This document shows, piece by piece, positions 1 through 12,000 of a stretch of DNA of 64,000 bases (positions are counted from its first letter, which is position 1; each line of letters begins with the position of its first letter). The DNA is from Macrostomum hystrix (taxonomy: Eukaryota; Platyhelminthes; Macrostomidae). The translations under genes were made by a program, and so were the position numbers. Location of the stretch: contig CATNEN010000038.1 of the NCBI GenBank assembly GCA_950097015.1, positions 15,742,001 to 15,806,000 on the forward strand, in the 5' to 3' direction. The notes under the pieces are model-generated. The model was not told the origin of the DNA, ran no database searches, and was given only the letters and a program-made list of their open reading frames with translations.

Positions 1-519
1 CTGTCTACTCACCTAGCCTACTCATCAATTCTGCTGTCTACTCACCTAGCCTACTCATCAATTCTGCTCTCTACTCACCTAGCCTACTCATCAATTCTGC
101 TGTCTACTCACCTAGCCTACTCATCAATTCTGCTGTCTACTCACCTAGCCTACTCATCAATTCTGCTGTCTACTCACCTAGCCTACTCATCAATTCTGCT
201 GTCTACTCACCTAGCCTACTCATCAATTCTGCTGTCTACTCACCTAGCCTACTCATCAATTCTGCTGTCTTCTCACCTAGCCTACTCATCAATTCTGCTG
301 TCTACTCACCTAGCCTACTCATCAATTCTGCTGTCTACTCACCTAGCCTACTCATCAATTCTGCTGTCTACTCACCTAGCCTACTCATCAATTCTGCTGT
401 CTACTCACCTAGCCTACTCATCAATTCTGCTGTCTACTCACCTAGCCTACTTATCAACTCTGCTGTCTACTCACCTAGCCTACTCATCAATTCTGCTGTC
501 TACTCACCTAGACTACTCA
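1..519. repeat. 33 bp minisatellite array, truncated by window edge
   Basis: Almost perfect head-to-tail copies of a 33 bp unit containing CTACTCACCTAGCCTACTCA, about 16 copies, with only a few substitutions. The left edge lies outside the window. No coding potential is apparent. Confidence 0.95.
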
Positions 520-1415
520 TAATCAGTCGAAAATCCTTGAGAAATACTAGTTTTTAGTTAATAAAAAGGAATTTTAATTGGAGCTTGGTAGGGGTTGGAA
601 GGTGCAATGATGAGCACAATAAAATAGTTTCTGCTTTACTCAACTTGAAGATCGGGTTAAAACGGAAGTTGTTCAACTGGGCAACCTACAGACCTAACAT
701 CGCCTGATCAGACACTGAATCACTCGCACACAATGCGCTGAAAAATTGTCGGCCTCATTTTTTCCCCACGTTTTTTAAACGACTTCACTTCCCATTTTGC
801 ATCTCTGGACTATTCTATGCTGAAATTTTCCCTCAGGAGAGCAATCTCGTTAAGGAGCAATTTTTGCCACCTCACTAAGCTTCTATAACTGTTTAGAGTG
901 CCGGCCGCAAGAGAAGATTTGGACATGTTTTGATCAACGCCAGTATAAATAGTACAATGCTATTTTTGTGTCACAATTTTTAACTAAACAGATTCAGCCT
1001 CTGTTAGTCTATTAGGACACTCTCCGTAAGCTGAATTGAATTAATTCTATAATAATGCCGCATTTAACGCGGCCTACTTAAACAACACTTTCTTTTTCTA
1101 TTTATATAAATAAATGCCGCTTTTAACAACGCTGACTGCTAATAGAACTGCAGGCACAATGCTCTATTGTTAATGCCTGATTGGCGAACATCGCGTGCCA
1201 AATATATAAAAAATATAGTTTTTTAGGGCAAAAATAACTCACAACAGCATTGCCAGCATCAGCGACTGACGAATCTTTGAAGTTGGCGGCGTCAAGTTTG
1301 TCCAATGCTTTGCATTTAATTAGTTAATTGTGTCACGCATACTGCCATTGACTTCAATCAGTTGAACTGAGTGGCTTAACGAGGCCCTCTTTATTTCATT
1401 GAATGCTTTGCCTAT
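520..1415. other. AT-rich unique spacer, no gene seen
   Basis: Unique sequence between two arrays. The open frames are short and show no family similarity, and I see no convincing splice sites, RNA gene or repeat. Confidence 0.5.
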
Positions 1416-2342
1416 TTCTCACATCTCTTGTCTTCTCATTTCTCACGCCTCTTGTCTTCTCATTTCTCACGTCTCACGTCTTCTCATTTCACACGCCTCT
1501 TGTCTTCTCATTTCTCACGCCTCTTGTCTTCTCATTTCTCACGCCTCTTGTCTTCTCATTTCTAACGCCTCTCGTCTTCTCATTTCTCACACCTCTCGTC
1601 TTCTCATTTCTCACACCTCTCGTCTTCTCATTTCTCACGTTTATTGTCTTCTCATTTCTCACGTCTCTCGTCTTCTCATTTCTCACGTCTCTCGTCTTCT
1701 CATTTCTCACGTCTCTCGTCTTCTCATTTCTCACGTCTCTCATCTTCTTATTTTTCCCATCTTTCGTCTTCTCATTTCTCACATCTCTTGTCTTCTCATT
1801 TCTCACGTCTCTCGTCTTCTCATTTCTCACGTTTATTGTCTTCTCATTTCTCACGTTTATTGTCTTCTCATTTTCCTACGTTTATTGTCTTCTCATTTTC
1901 CTACGTTTATTGTCTTCTCATTTCTCACGTTTATTGTCTTCTCATTTCCCACGTTTATTGTCTTCTCATTTCTCACGTTTATTGTCTTCTCATTTCCCAC
2001 GTTTATTGTCTTCTCATTTTCCCACGTTTATTGTCTTCTCAATCCCCACGTTTATTGTCTTCTCATTTTCCCACGTTTATTGTCTTCTCAATCCCCACGT
2101 TTATTGCCTTCTCATTTCCCACGTTTATTGTCTTCTCATTTCCCACGTTTATTGTCTTCTCATTTCCCACGTTTATTGCCTTCTCATTTCCCACGTTTAT
2201 TGTCTTCTCATTTCCCACGTTTATTGTCTTCTCATTTCCCACGTTTATTGCCTTCTCATTTCCCACGTTTATTGTCTTCTCATTTCCCACGTTTATTGTC
2301 TTCTCATTTCCCACGTTTATTGTCTTCTCATTTCTCACGCCT
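1416..2342. repeat. 24 bp minisatellite array
   Basis: About 38 copies of a 24 bp unit with core TTGTCTTCTCATTTC. The left half mostly has TCACGCCTC or TCACGTCTC variants and the right half mostly CCACGTTTA, so subtypes are spatially segregated as expected from local duplication. The unit length is divisible by 3 and stop-free in several frames, which creates long spurious open frames on both strands. Confidence 0.93.
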
Positions 2343-3225
2343 CTCCTTTTTATCATCACCTCGCTTTTCTCATTACTTAGAAAAGAAATTTTCTTTGTTT
2401 CACTAGCCAAAGAATTCTAATGCCGTTAGGTAAATTTAAAGTAATTTGAATTTGATCGGAGATTTGTTTAACGAGGGAAGAGAAATGATTCATTAATTGT
2501 AGGGAAATTTTAGGATAACCAACGAGCCTGCCTCACAGACTTAACAAAGAAAGCCAGAGAGAGGGGAGCAGAGGGTGTGCCCCGTCTCAAATTGCTATAC
2601 TCGCTCCAGTGCAGCCTGCCCAGGACGGGTTGTTGGGTAGGGGGGGGGGTCATTGTTGGGTTAAAAATCCGAACCAAATGGTGGATTGAAGAAAGCGGAG
2701 AATAAACAAACAGGGAAACTTTATATTGGAATGGTTTTTTGAGGCCACAATGCAGGATTGGCATCTGTGTTGAACTCTCGTGCTTTAGTTTGCTCAGCAG
2801 CAGCAGCAGCAGCCTTTCTTAATCCTATACTCGCAACGAAAAAGGCCTCATTTCGCTTCGATCGACTGTCTGGTAAAGAATGATTGTGGCCTCATTGAGT
2901 CAATCATTTTTCGCTCAGACTCTGTTGCCGCTGTTGCTATTGGGTTTCAAATTTTGCTGCCTTACTTGCTTCCTCAGACACTGAGCACACAAATAGGCAT
3001 TTTTGACTGATGTAACACAATGCTATCTGGGTCTTGCAGCTTATACAAATCTATGCATTTCCTATCTGCATTCTCATTGCTTTTGCGACAGATTGTTTGA
3101 TGTGACATATTCTCGCATCTTTCAATAATTACAATACAAGCAGTACTAAATCTAATTGTACTCATAAATTTGCTTTTTTGAAGCGAATAAATGCAGCAAA
3201 GAAATGCAATAATATGATTTAAACC
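2343..3225. other. Unique spacer with a short CAG microsatellite
   Basis: No gene is recognised. It contains a short (CAG)n run near 2793-2813 and a G run near 2641-2649. Confidence 0.5.
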
Positions 3226-3800
3226 CACTTTCATTTCCATCTACCCACTTCCATTTCTATCTAGCCACTTCCCTTTTCATCTACCCACTTCCGTTTCCAT
3301 CTACCCACTTCCCTTTTCATCTACCCACTTCCGTTTCCATCTACCCACTTCCGTTTCCATCTACCCACTTCCATTTCTATCTAGCCACTTCCCTTTTCAT
3401 CTACCCACTTCCGTTTCCGTCTACCCACTTCCCTTTTCATCTACCCACTTCCGTTTCCATCTACCCACTTCCGTTTCCATCTACCCACTTCCATTTCTAT
3501 CTAGCCACTTCCCTTTTCATCTACCCACTTCCGTTTCCATCTACACACTTCTGTTTTCATCTACCCACTTCCGTTTTCATCTACCCACTTCCGTTTCCAT
3601 CTACCCACTTCCATTTCTATCTAGCCACTTCCCTTTTCATCTACCCACTTCCATTTCTATCTAGCCACTTCCCTTTTCATCTACCCACTTCCGTTTCCAT
3701 CTACCCACTTCCATTTCCATCTACCCACTTCCGTTTCCATCTACTCACTTCCGTTTTCATCTACCCACTTCCGTTTCCATCTACTCACTTCCATTTCCAT
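3226..3800. repeat. 20 bp minisatellite array
   Basis: About 29 copies of a 20 bp unit, CTACCCACTTCCGTTTCCAT, with recurring variant blocks (TAGCCACTTCCCTTTTCAT types) that suggest multi-unit duplications. Confidence 0.93.
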
Positions 3801-3821
3801 CCACCCACTCCCTCTCCCATC

Positions 3822-5048
3822 AACTCCCAATTCTATCAACTCCCGATTCCATTAACTCCCAATTCCATTAACTCCCAATTCCATCAACTCCCACTGCATT
3901 CAACTTCCAATTCCATCAACTCCCAATTCCATTAACTCCCAATCCATCAACTCCCACTGCCATCAACTTCCAATTCCATCAACTCCCAATTCCATTAACT
4001 CCCAATCCATCAACTCCCACTGCCATCAACTCCCAATTCCATTAACTCCCAATTCCAACAACTCCCAAATCCATCAACTCCCAATCCATCAAACCCCACT
4101 GCCATCAACTCCCAATTCCATCAACTCCCAATTCCATCAGCTCCCAATTCCATCAACTCCCAATTCCATCAAATCCTACTGCCATCAACTCCCAATTCCG
4201 ACAACTCCCAATTCCATCAACTCCCAATTCCATCAACTCCCAATTCCATCAACTCCCAATTCCATCAACTCCCAATTCCATCAACTCCCAATTCCATCAA
4301 CTCCCAATTCCATCAACTCCCAATTCCATCAAATCCTACTGCCATCAACTCCCAATTCCGACAACTTCCTATTCCATCAACTCACACAGCTATCAACTCC
4401 AAATTCCATCAACTCCCAATTCCAAGAACTCCCAATTCCATCAACTCCCAAATCCATCAACTCCCAATTCCATCAACTCCCACTGCCTTCAACTCCCAAT
4501 TCCATCAACTCCAAATTCCATCAACTCCCAATTCCATCAACTCCCAATTCCATCAACTCCCAATTCCGACAACTTCCTACTCCATCAACTCACACAGCTA
4601 TCAACTCCAAATTCCATCAACTCCCAATTCCAAGAACTCCCAATTCCATCAACTCCCAAATCCATCAACTCCCAATTCCATCAACTCCCACTGCCTTCAA
4701 CTCCCAATTCCATCAACTCCAAATTCCATCAACTCCCAATTCCATCAACTCCCAATTCCATCAACTCCCAATTCCGACAACTTCCTACTCCATCAACTCA
4801 CACAGCTATCAACTCCAAATTCCATCAACTCCCAATTCCATCAACTCCCAATTCCGACAACTTCCTACTCCATCAACTCACACAGCTATCAACTCCAAAT
4901 TCCATCAACTCCCAATTCCAAGAACTCCCAATTCCATCAACTCCCAATTCCATCAACTCCCAATTCCAAGAACTCCCAATTCCATCAACTCCCAATTCCA
5001 TCAACTCCCAATTCCATCAACTCCCAATTCCAAGAACTCCCAATTCCA
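3822..5048. repeat. 16 bp minisatellite array
   Basis: Around 75 copies of a 16 bp unit, AACTCCCAATTCCATC, with substituted and shortened units. A larger block beginning with CTACTCCATCAACTCACACA recurs several times between about 4370 and 4900, which is a higher-order duplication. Confidence 0.92.
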
Positions 5049-5930
5049 TGAGTCCATTCTTCCCCAAGCGAAGAGCAGCAACAAAGTGAAAGCTCAGTCT
5101 GCAGGCTGCAGGGTGTGCTCATCTGTAATCACTCAACCCGGAGCACTTTCTAATCTGGTGGGCCAGAGTGAGATAAATCGAATCGGGGAGGGGATGGGAA
5201 AGAAGTCGCGCTAATCACTTTGGCGATTCCCAATGCAGCCGCCCCCCCACCAGTGGAGCAACCGCAAAGAGTCAATCTAATCTCTGGTTGTATCCAGGCA
5301 TCGATTGACAAACTGCTAGAAATGGCAGACATTCAGCAAAGTCGATCTGTTTATTATCGATCTCATCAATCCCGTTGTAACAAAAAAACTTCCAATCGTT
5401 TCTCTATTTATATAGAATTAAAAAAATGATGTTGCAAATTTTGTCTAATATTAGAACCGCTTATCATAATCTTACTTGAGTTGGCATTCAATTCATCAAG
5501 TCCAATGGCTATAGGCCCGCCCTGTCTCATTCGGTTGGGCGATATGTGGCTACTGAAAATCGCCTACAGCTTCCCATGGCCTCATCAACTCGTCTCCGCC
5601 TGGGGGGGTATAGTCCGGTTAGAAAAGGGAAAGGGGCAGAGACGGATTGAGCAAGCCACATTTTGGGATTTTCTAGCCGTTGATTTTTCGCTCAGAGCGA
5701 AGGCCTGGGTTGGTAGGGTTGGACTTATGGAAATCCCACAAGACTGAACTATCTGGGAGATAATCCGCAGAGTTGTCCCAAATGACGCGCCCGATTTAGC
5801 TTTGGCTATAATAAGGACACATTCTTCCGATTAGAAGTTAGGGAATTGGGTATTACCGATTGCCGATTCTGGTGCTAATTGCAGACTTAAATTAGGGAAT
5901 ATCTATTTGAAAAAGATACACGGAACTGCA
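5049..5930. other. Unique spacer, possible upstream region of the protocadherin gene
   Basis: Mixed-composition unique sequence between the 16 bp and 18 bp arrays. It could hold a promoter or 5' non-coding exon of the downstream protocadherin, but I see no decisive signal. The open frames are short and unrecognised. Confidence 0.3.
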
Positions 5931-8900
5931 GATCACTCAAGCTTCAGATCACACTCAAGCTTCAGATCACACTCAAGCTTCAGATCACACTCAAGCCTCA
6001 GATCACACTCGAACTTCAGATCACACTCAAGCTTCAGATCACACTCAAACTTCAGATCACACTCAAACTTCAGATCACACTCAAACTTCAGATCACACTC
6101 GAACTTCAGATCACACTCAAGCTTCAGATCACACTCAAACTTCAGATCACACTCAAACTTCAGATCACACTCAAACTTCAGATCACACTCAAGCTTCAGA
6201 TCACACTCAAGCTTCAGATCACACTCAAACTTCAGATCACACTCAAGCTTCAGATCACACTCAAGCTTCAGATCACACTCAAGCCTCAGATCACACTCAA
6301 GCTTCAGATCACACTCAAGCTTCAGATCACACTCAAGCTTCAGATCACACTCAAACTCAGATCACACTCAAACTTCAGATCACACTCAAACTCAGATCAC
6401 ACTCAAACTTCAGATCACACTCAAACTTCAGATCACACTCAAACTCAGATCACACTCAAGCTTCAGATCACACTCAAACTTCAGATCACACTCAAACTTC
6501 AGATCACACTCAAGCTTCAGATCACACTCAAGCCTCAGATCACACTCAAGCCTCAGATCACACTCAATTTCAGATCACACTCAAACTTCAGATCACACTC
6601 AAACTCAGATCACACTCAAACTTCAGATCACACTCAAGCTTCAGATCACACTCAAACTCAGATCACACTCAAGCTTCAGATCACACTCAAACTTCAGATC
6701 ACACTCAAACTTCAGATCACACTCAAACTTCAGATCACACTCAAACTCAGATCACACTCAAACTTCAGATCAGATTCACACTCAAGCCTCAGATCACACT
6801 CAAGCTTCAGATCACACTCAAGCTTCAGATCACACTCAAGCTTCAGATCACACTCAAACTTCAGATCACACTCAAACTTCAGATCACACTCAAACTCAGA
6901 TCACACTCAAACTTCAGATCACACTCAAACTTCAGATCACACTCAAACTTCAGATCACACTCAAGCTTCAGATCACACTCAAACTTCAGATCACACTCAA
7001 ACTTCAGATCACACTCAAAGCTTCAGATCACACTCAAGCCTCAGATCACACTCAAGCCTCAGATCACACTCAATCTTCAGATCACACTCAAACTTCAGAT
7101 CACACTCAAACTCAGATCACACTCAAACTTCAGATCACACTCAAGCTTCAGATCACACTCAAACTCAGATCACACTCAAGCTTCAGATCACACTCAAACT
7201 TCAGATCACACTCAAACTTCAGATCACACTCAAACTTCAGATCACACTCAAACTCAGATCACACTCAAACTTCAGATCACACTCAAGCCTCAGATCACAC
7301 TCAAGCCTCAGATCACACTCAAACTTCAGATCACACTCAAACTTCAGATCACACTCAAACTTCAGATCACACTCAAACTTCAGATCACACTCAAACTTCA
7401 GATCACACTCAAACTTCAGATCACACTCAAACTTCAGATCACACTCAAACTTCAGATCACACTCAAACTTCAGATCACACTCAAACTTCAGATCACACTC
7501 AAGCTTCAGATCACACTCAAGCTTCAGATCACACTCAAACTTCAGATCACACTCAAGCCTCAGATCACACTCAAGCTCAGATCACACTCAAGCCTTCAGA
7601 TCACACTCAAGCTTCAGATCACACTCAAACTTCAGATCACACTCAAACTTCAGATCACACTCAATTTCAGATCACACTCAAACTTCAGATCACACTCAAG
7701 CTTCAGATCACACTCAAGCTTCAGATCACACTCAAGCTTCAGATCACACTCAAGCCTCAGATCACACTCAAGCCTCAGATCACACTCAAGCCTCAGATCA
7801 CACTCAAGCCTCAGATCACACTCGAACTTCAGATCACACTCAAGCCTCAGATCACACTCAAGCTTCAGATCACACTCAAGCTTCAGATCACACTCAAGCT
7901 TCAGATCACACTCGAACTTCAGATCACACTCAAGCTTCAGATCACACTCAAGCTTCAGATCACACTCAAGCTTCAGATCACACTCAAACTCAGATCACAC
8001 TCAAGCTTCAGATCACACTCAAACTTCAGATCACACTCAAACTTCAGATCACACTCAAACTTCAGATCACACTCAAACTCAGATCACACTCAAACTTCAG
8101 ATCACACTCAAGCCTCAGATCACACTCAAGCCTCAGATCACACTCAAACTTCAGATCACACTCAAACTTCAGATCACACTCAAACTCAGATCACACTCAA
8201 ACTTCAGATCACACTCAAACTTCAGATCACACTCAAACTTCAGATCACACTCAAACTTCAGATCACACTCAAACTTCAGATCACACTCAAGCCTCAGATC
8301 ACACTCAAGCCTCAGATCACACTCAAGCCTCAGATCACACTCAAGCTTCAGATCACACTCAAACTTCAGATCACACTCAAACTTCAGATCACACTCAATT
8401 TCAGATCACACTCAAACTTCAGATCACACTCAAGCTTCAGATCACACTCAAGCTTCAGATCACACTCAAGCTTCAGATCACACTCAAGCCTCAGATCACA
8501 CTCAAGCCTCAGATCACACTCAAGCCTCAGATCACACTCAAGCCTCAGATCACACTCAAGCCTCAGATCACACTCAAGCTTCAGATCACACTCAAGCTTC
8601 AGATCACACTCAAGCTTCAGATCACACTCGAACTTCAGATCACACTCAAGCTTCAGATCACACTCAAGCTTCAGATCACACTCAAGCTTCAGATCACACT
8701 CAAGCTTCAGATCACACTCAAGCTTCAGATCACACTCGAACTTCAGATCACACTCAAGCTTCAGATCACACTCAAGCTTCAGATCACACTCAAGCTTCAG
8801 ATCACACTCAAACTCAGATCACACTCAAGCTTCAGATCACACTCAAGCTTCAGATCACACTCAAACTCAGATCACACTCAAGCTTCAGATCACACTCAAG

Positions 8901-8966
8901 CTTCAGATCACACTCAAACTTCAGATCACACTCAAGCTTCAGATCACACTCAAACTTCAGATCATT
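5931..8966. repeat. 18 bp minisatellite array, 3 kb
   Basis: About 170 copies of an 18 bp unit, CTTCAGATCACACTCAAG, mixed with 17 bp units lacking one T. All three forward frames of the unit are stop-free, so the array reads as one roughly 3 kb open frame even across the 17 bp units. The reading therefore slides between three unrelated hexapeptide patterns. The array ends about 60 bp upstream of the protocadherin start codon and probably lies in a 5' intron or the promoter-proximal region. Confidence 0.95.
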
Positions 8967-9029
8967 AAGTGATTAAGAATCATATTAAAACCAATTTTGT
9001 AGGTGAAGCCTGTCGAGGAAGCCTACGAA

Positions 9030-12000
9030 ATGCGGCATCTACTTTTCTCCATGGCAACAGTTGCTATGGCACTGATGCTAAATGCAATTATCACCGTGGC
9101 CTACTCGCCGCAGGCCACCTTTCAGCTAGACGAAGAGCTTCCGGCAGGCGCCTCGGTTGGCAGCATCCGGGATGCCCTGCGACACAGCCTGACTGCGGAA
9201 GAATTGGCAAATATCAGCGTGCGACTTTACCTGCCTGAGGATCCTTTGGCCCGCCTGTTTCAGGTTTGAATTGCAGTGCAGCCTAGCTGAACTGGTTGAG
9301 AAACTATACCTGTAAACTTATTTTTCAAATCACTGTCTAATCAAGAATTAGAACTGGGGTCGGCAAACTTATTAGCTGGCGGACCAAAGAGAGAACCTAA
9401 AATACTACAGCGGGCTGCATTGACTGTAGAAATATGAGATAGGGGAGAGATAAGACATGGGAGAGATAAGACAGGCGAGAGATAAGACAGGGGAGAGATG
9501 AGACACGAGAGATGAGACAGGGGAGAGATAAGACAGGGGAGAGATAAGAGATAAGACAGGGGAGAGATGAGACACGAGAGATGAGACAGGGGAGAGATAA
9601 GACAGGGGAGAGATAAGACAGGGGAGAGATGAGACACGAGAGATGAGACAGGGGAGAGATGAGACAGGGGAGAGATGAGACACGAGAGATGAGACAGGGG
9701 AGAAATGAGACACGGGAGATATAAGACACGGGAGAGATGAGACACGAGAGAGATGAGACACGGGATAGATAAGACACGGGAGAGATGAGACACGGGAGAG
9801 ATGAGACACGGGAGGGATGAGGCACGGGAGAGATGAGACACGGGAGGAATGAGACACGGGAGGAATGAGACAGGGAAGAGATGAGACAGGGGAGAGATGA
9901 GACACGGGAGAGATGAGACACGAGAGAGATGAGACACGGGATGGATAAGACACGGGAGAGATGAGACACGGGATGGATAAGACACGGGAGGGATGAGGCA
10001 CGGGAGAGATGAGACACGGGAGGAATGAGACACGGGAGAGATAAGACAGGGGAGAGATGAGACAGAAGAAAGAGGAGACAGAGGAAAGATGAGACAGGAA
10101 AGATGAGACAGGAAAGATGAGACAGGATACTGTTGGTGTTCGAAGGGGCAACGGGCCGGATTTGGAAGTTTCTAGTGCCGCAACTTGCCCGCGGGCCGGA
10201 GTTTGCCGACCCCCCTGAATTAAAGCGAAGTATCGACACTGAAAACCACATTCCAGGTGTTGCCGAACGGTTCAGTTTTCACCAGCCAGCAGATCGATCG
10301 CGATCGTCTCTGCGAGCGTCGAAGCCTCTGCTGCGATCGGGACATGCGGCAGACTAGCTCGACGGGCGGGCCGCCGCCCCACTGCCTGTTGAAATTTGAT
10401 GTGTCAGTCACAACAATTGTTAATAGGCGCTTCCTGATGCCGACTGTTGACATTCAGCTGACGGACCTCAATGATAACCAGCCAGTGTTCCCACGGTCTA
10501 GGTAACAAAAAAAATTCTGTGGGGAAAAAACTTAGAGAGAAGGAAGTCCTTTCCAACCGTAGAAAAAAGATTTTTCCAGGAGGGTTGGGTGCAGTGGCAC
10601 ATCATTTGGTGACCAGCGAGGAGGCAATTCTGATCATTCCGCTGACTCCTGAACATACACATCACACATACCTGGGGAGATGCAGGCAGGTTTGGCCCTC
10701 AAGGGCGTAAATTGCAGGACAAGCCTCCGAGTTTTCTCTTGTTTTTACCTCTCGCACCAAGGTCCTGAGCTCGATTCCACGGCGAGGCCACATTAAATTT
10801 AGGCGAAGCTGCGAAGTGAAGGCTTGGGGGCCAACCTCAAAGGCACAGTGAAGTGTACACTGCCGGACGATAAGATACCAAGGGCTGATGTACACACCTT
10901 TGTGAGAGTGCGTATTTGTGCGTAAAGTATCTGTGTGCGGGTGTGCTCAGGAGTCAGCGAAATGGGCAGAATTGCCTCCTCGCTGGCTGCGGGTCTAGTT
11001 TCACCAAATGATGTGCCATTGCTACAGCCCTCCAGCAATTAATGTTATTATATTATTATTATTGTGACCTCTTCGCAGATTCGAGCTCAGGAACGCGTAG
11101 AACTTTCTGCCACCCAGCCCACCGTTTTGCCTTCTGCCTTCAATCTCACTGCAGGTACACCGTGCACTTCAAAGAGACCGACAAGATTGGCTCAGCCGTG
11201 GCTCTACCGATGGCTGAGGACGCCGATTGGGGTCGCAACGGCGTCGTTTCTTATCGCCTGGCCAGCACGGACGACGAAATCGGCAGCTCTCGGTTCGAAC
11301 TTCGAGAGGTTCGCGACAATTCGGACTCTTCGGGCTCCGCGCTGTCCTGGCGCAGTCTGGAACTGCTGAACCGAATGGCCATCGACAGGGAGGCGAAGTC
11401 CTGGTACGAGTTCAGCCTCACGGCGGAAGACGGCGGAGGCAAAGTCGGCCGGACGCTGCTCAACGTCACAATCGACGACGTGAACGATTGCAGTCCTGAG
11501 TTTGTGAACGCCAGCAGCGGTGCGAAACTGCGGGTTGACGTGCCAGAAGACACGAGAGCGCATTCAATCATCTTTAGTCTCAAGGCTGTTGATCGGGACG
11601 AAGGGCTTAACGGCCGAGTTGTGTACAGCCTGAGGCCCGGTAGGCGGCATCAGCACGCCACTGGCCTGTTTGGCGTTGATCCTTACTCCGGTCGGGTGTC
11701 TCTGAACAGCCAGCTGGTTTACCGGCGCGGAGAGATTAACTCTTACGACGTCTACGTGACTGCGCACGATTCTGGAACACCGAGAAGGTCCACTGAGATC
11801 TTTGTCGAGGTGAGTTAAAAGTTTTACCACAGACTCGACGCTTCGAAAGAAAATGAACGAAATGAAAAATACCCTTTCAGATTAATGTGCTGGACGTTAA
11901 CGATCACCGACCGATCATTCGAGTTCAGGGCCTGAGCAATGGTGCTGGTTTTAACGGCGTTCGAGTCAAGGAAAACTTCGAATACACTCGCCAGGAGGTC

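Noticed and set aside
5931-8966. A 1,000-codon open frame as a repetitive protein gene
   Set aside because: It is tandem DNA with no stop in any forward frame, and its peptide pattern changes with 17 bp units. There is no signal peptide, splice or codon-bias evidence.
9341-10251. Minus-strand open frames rich in SHLSRVSSLPCLI
   Set aside because: They are translations of the purine-rich 16 bp repeat inside the hAT element, not a gene.
11204-11583. Antisense open frames over the protocadherin exons
   Set aside because: They mirror GC-rich coding DNA on the other strand and lack their own signals.
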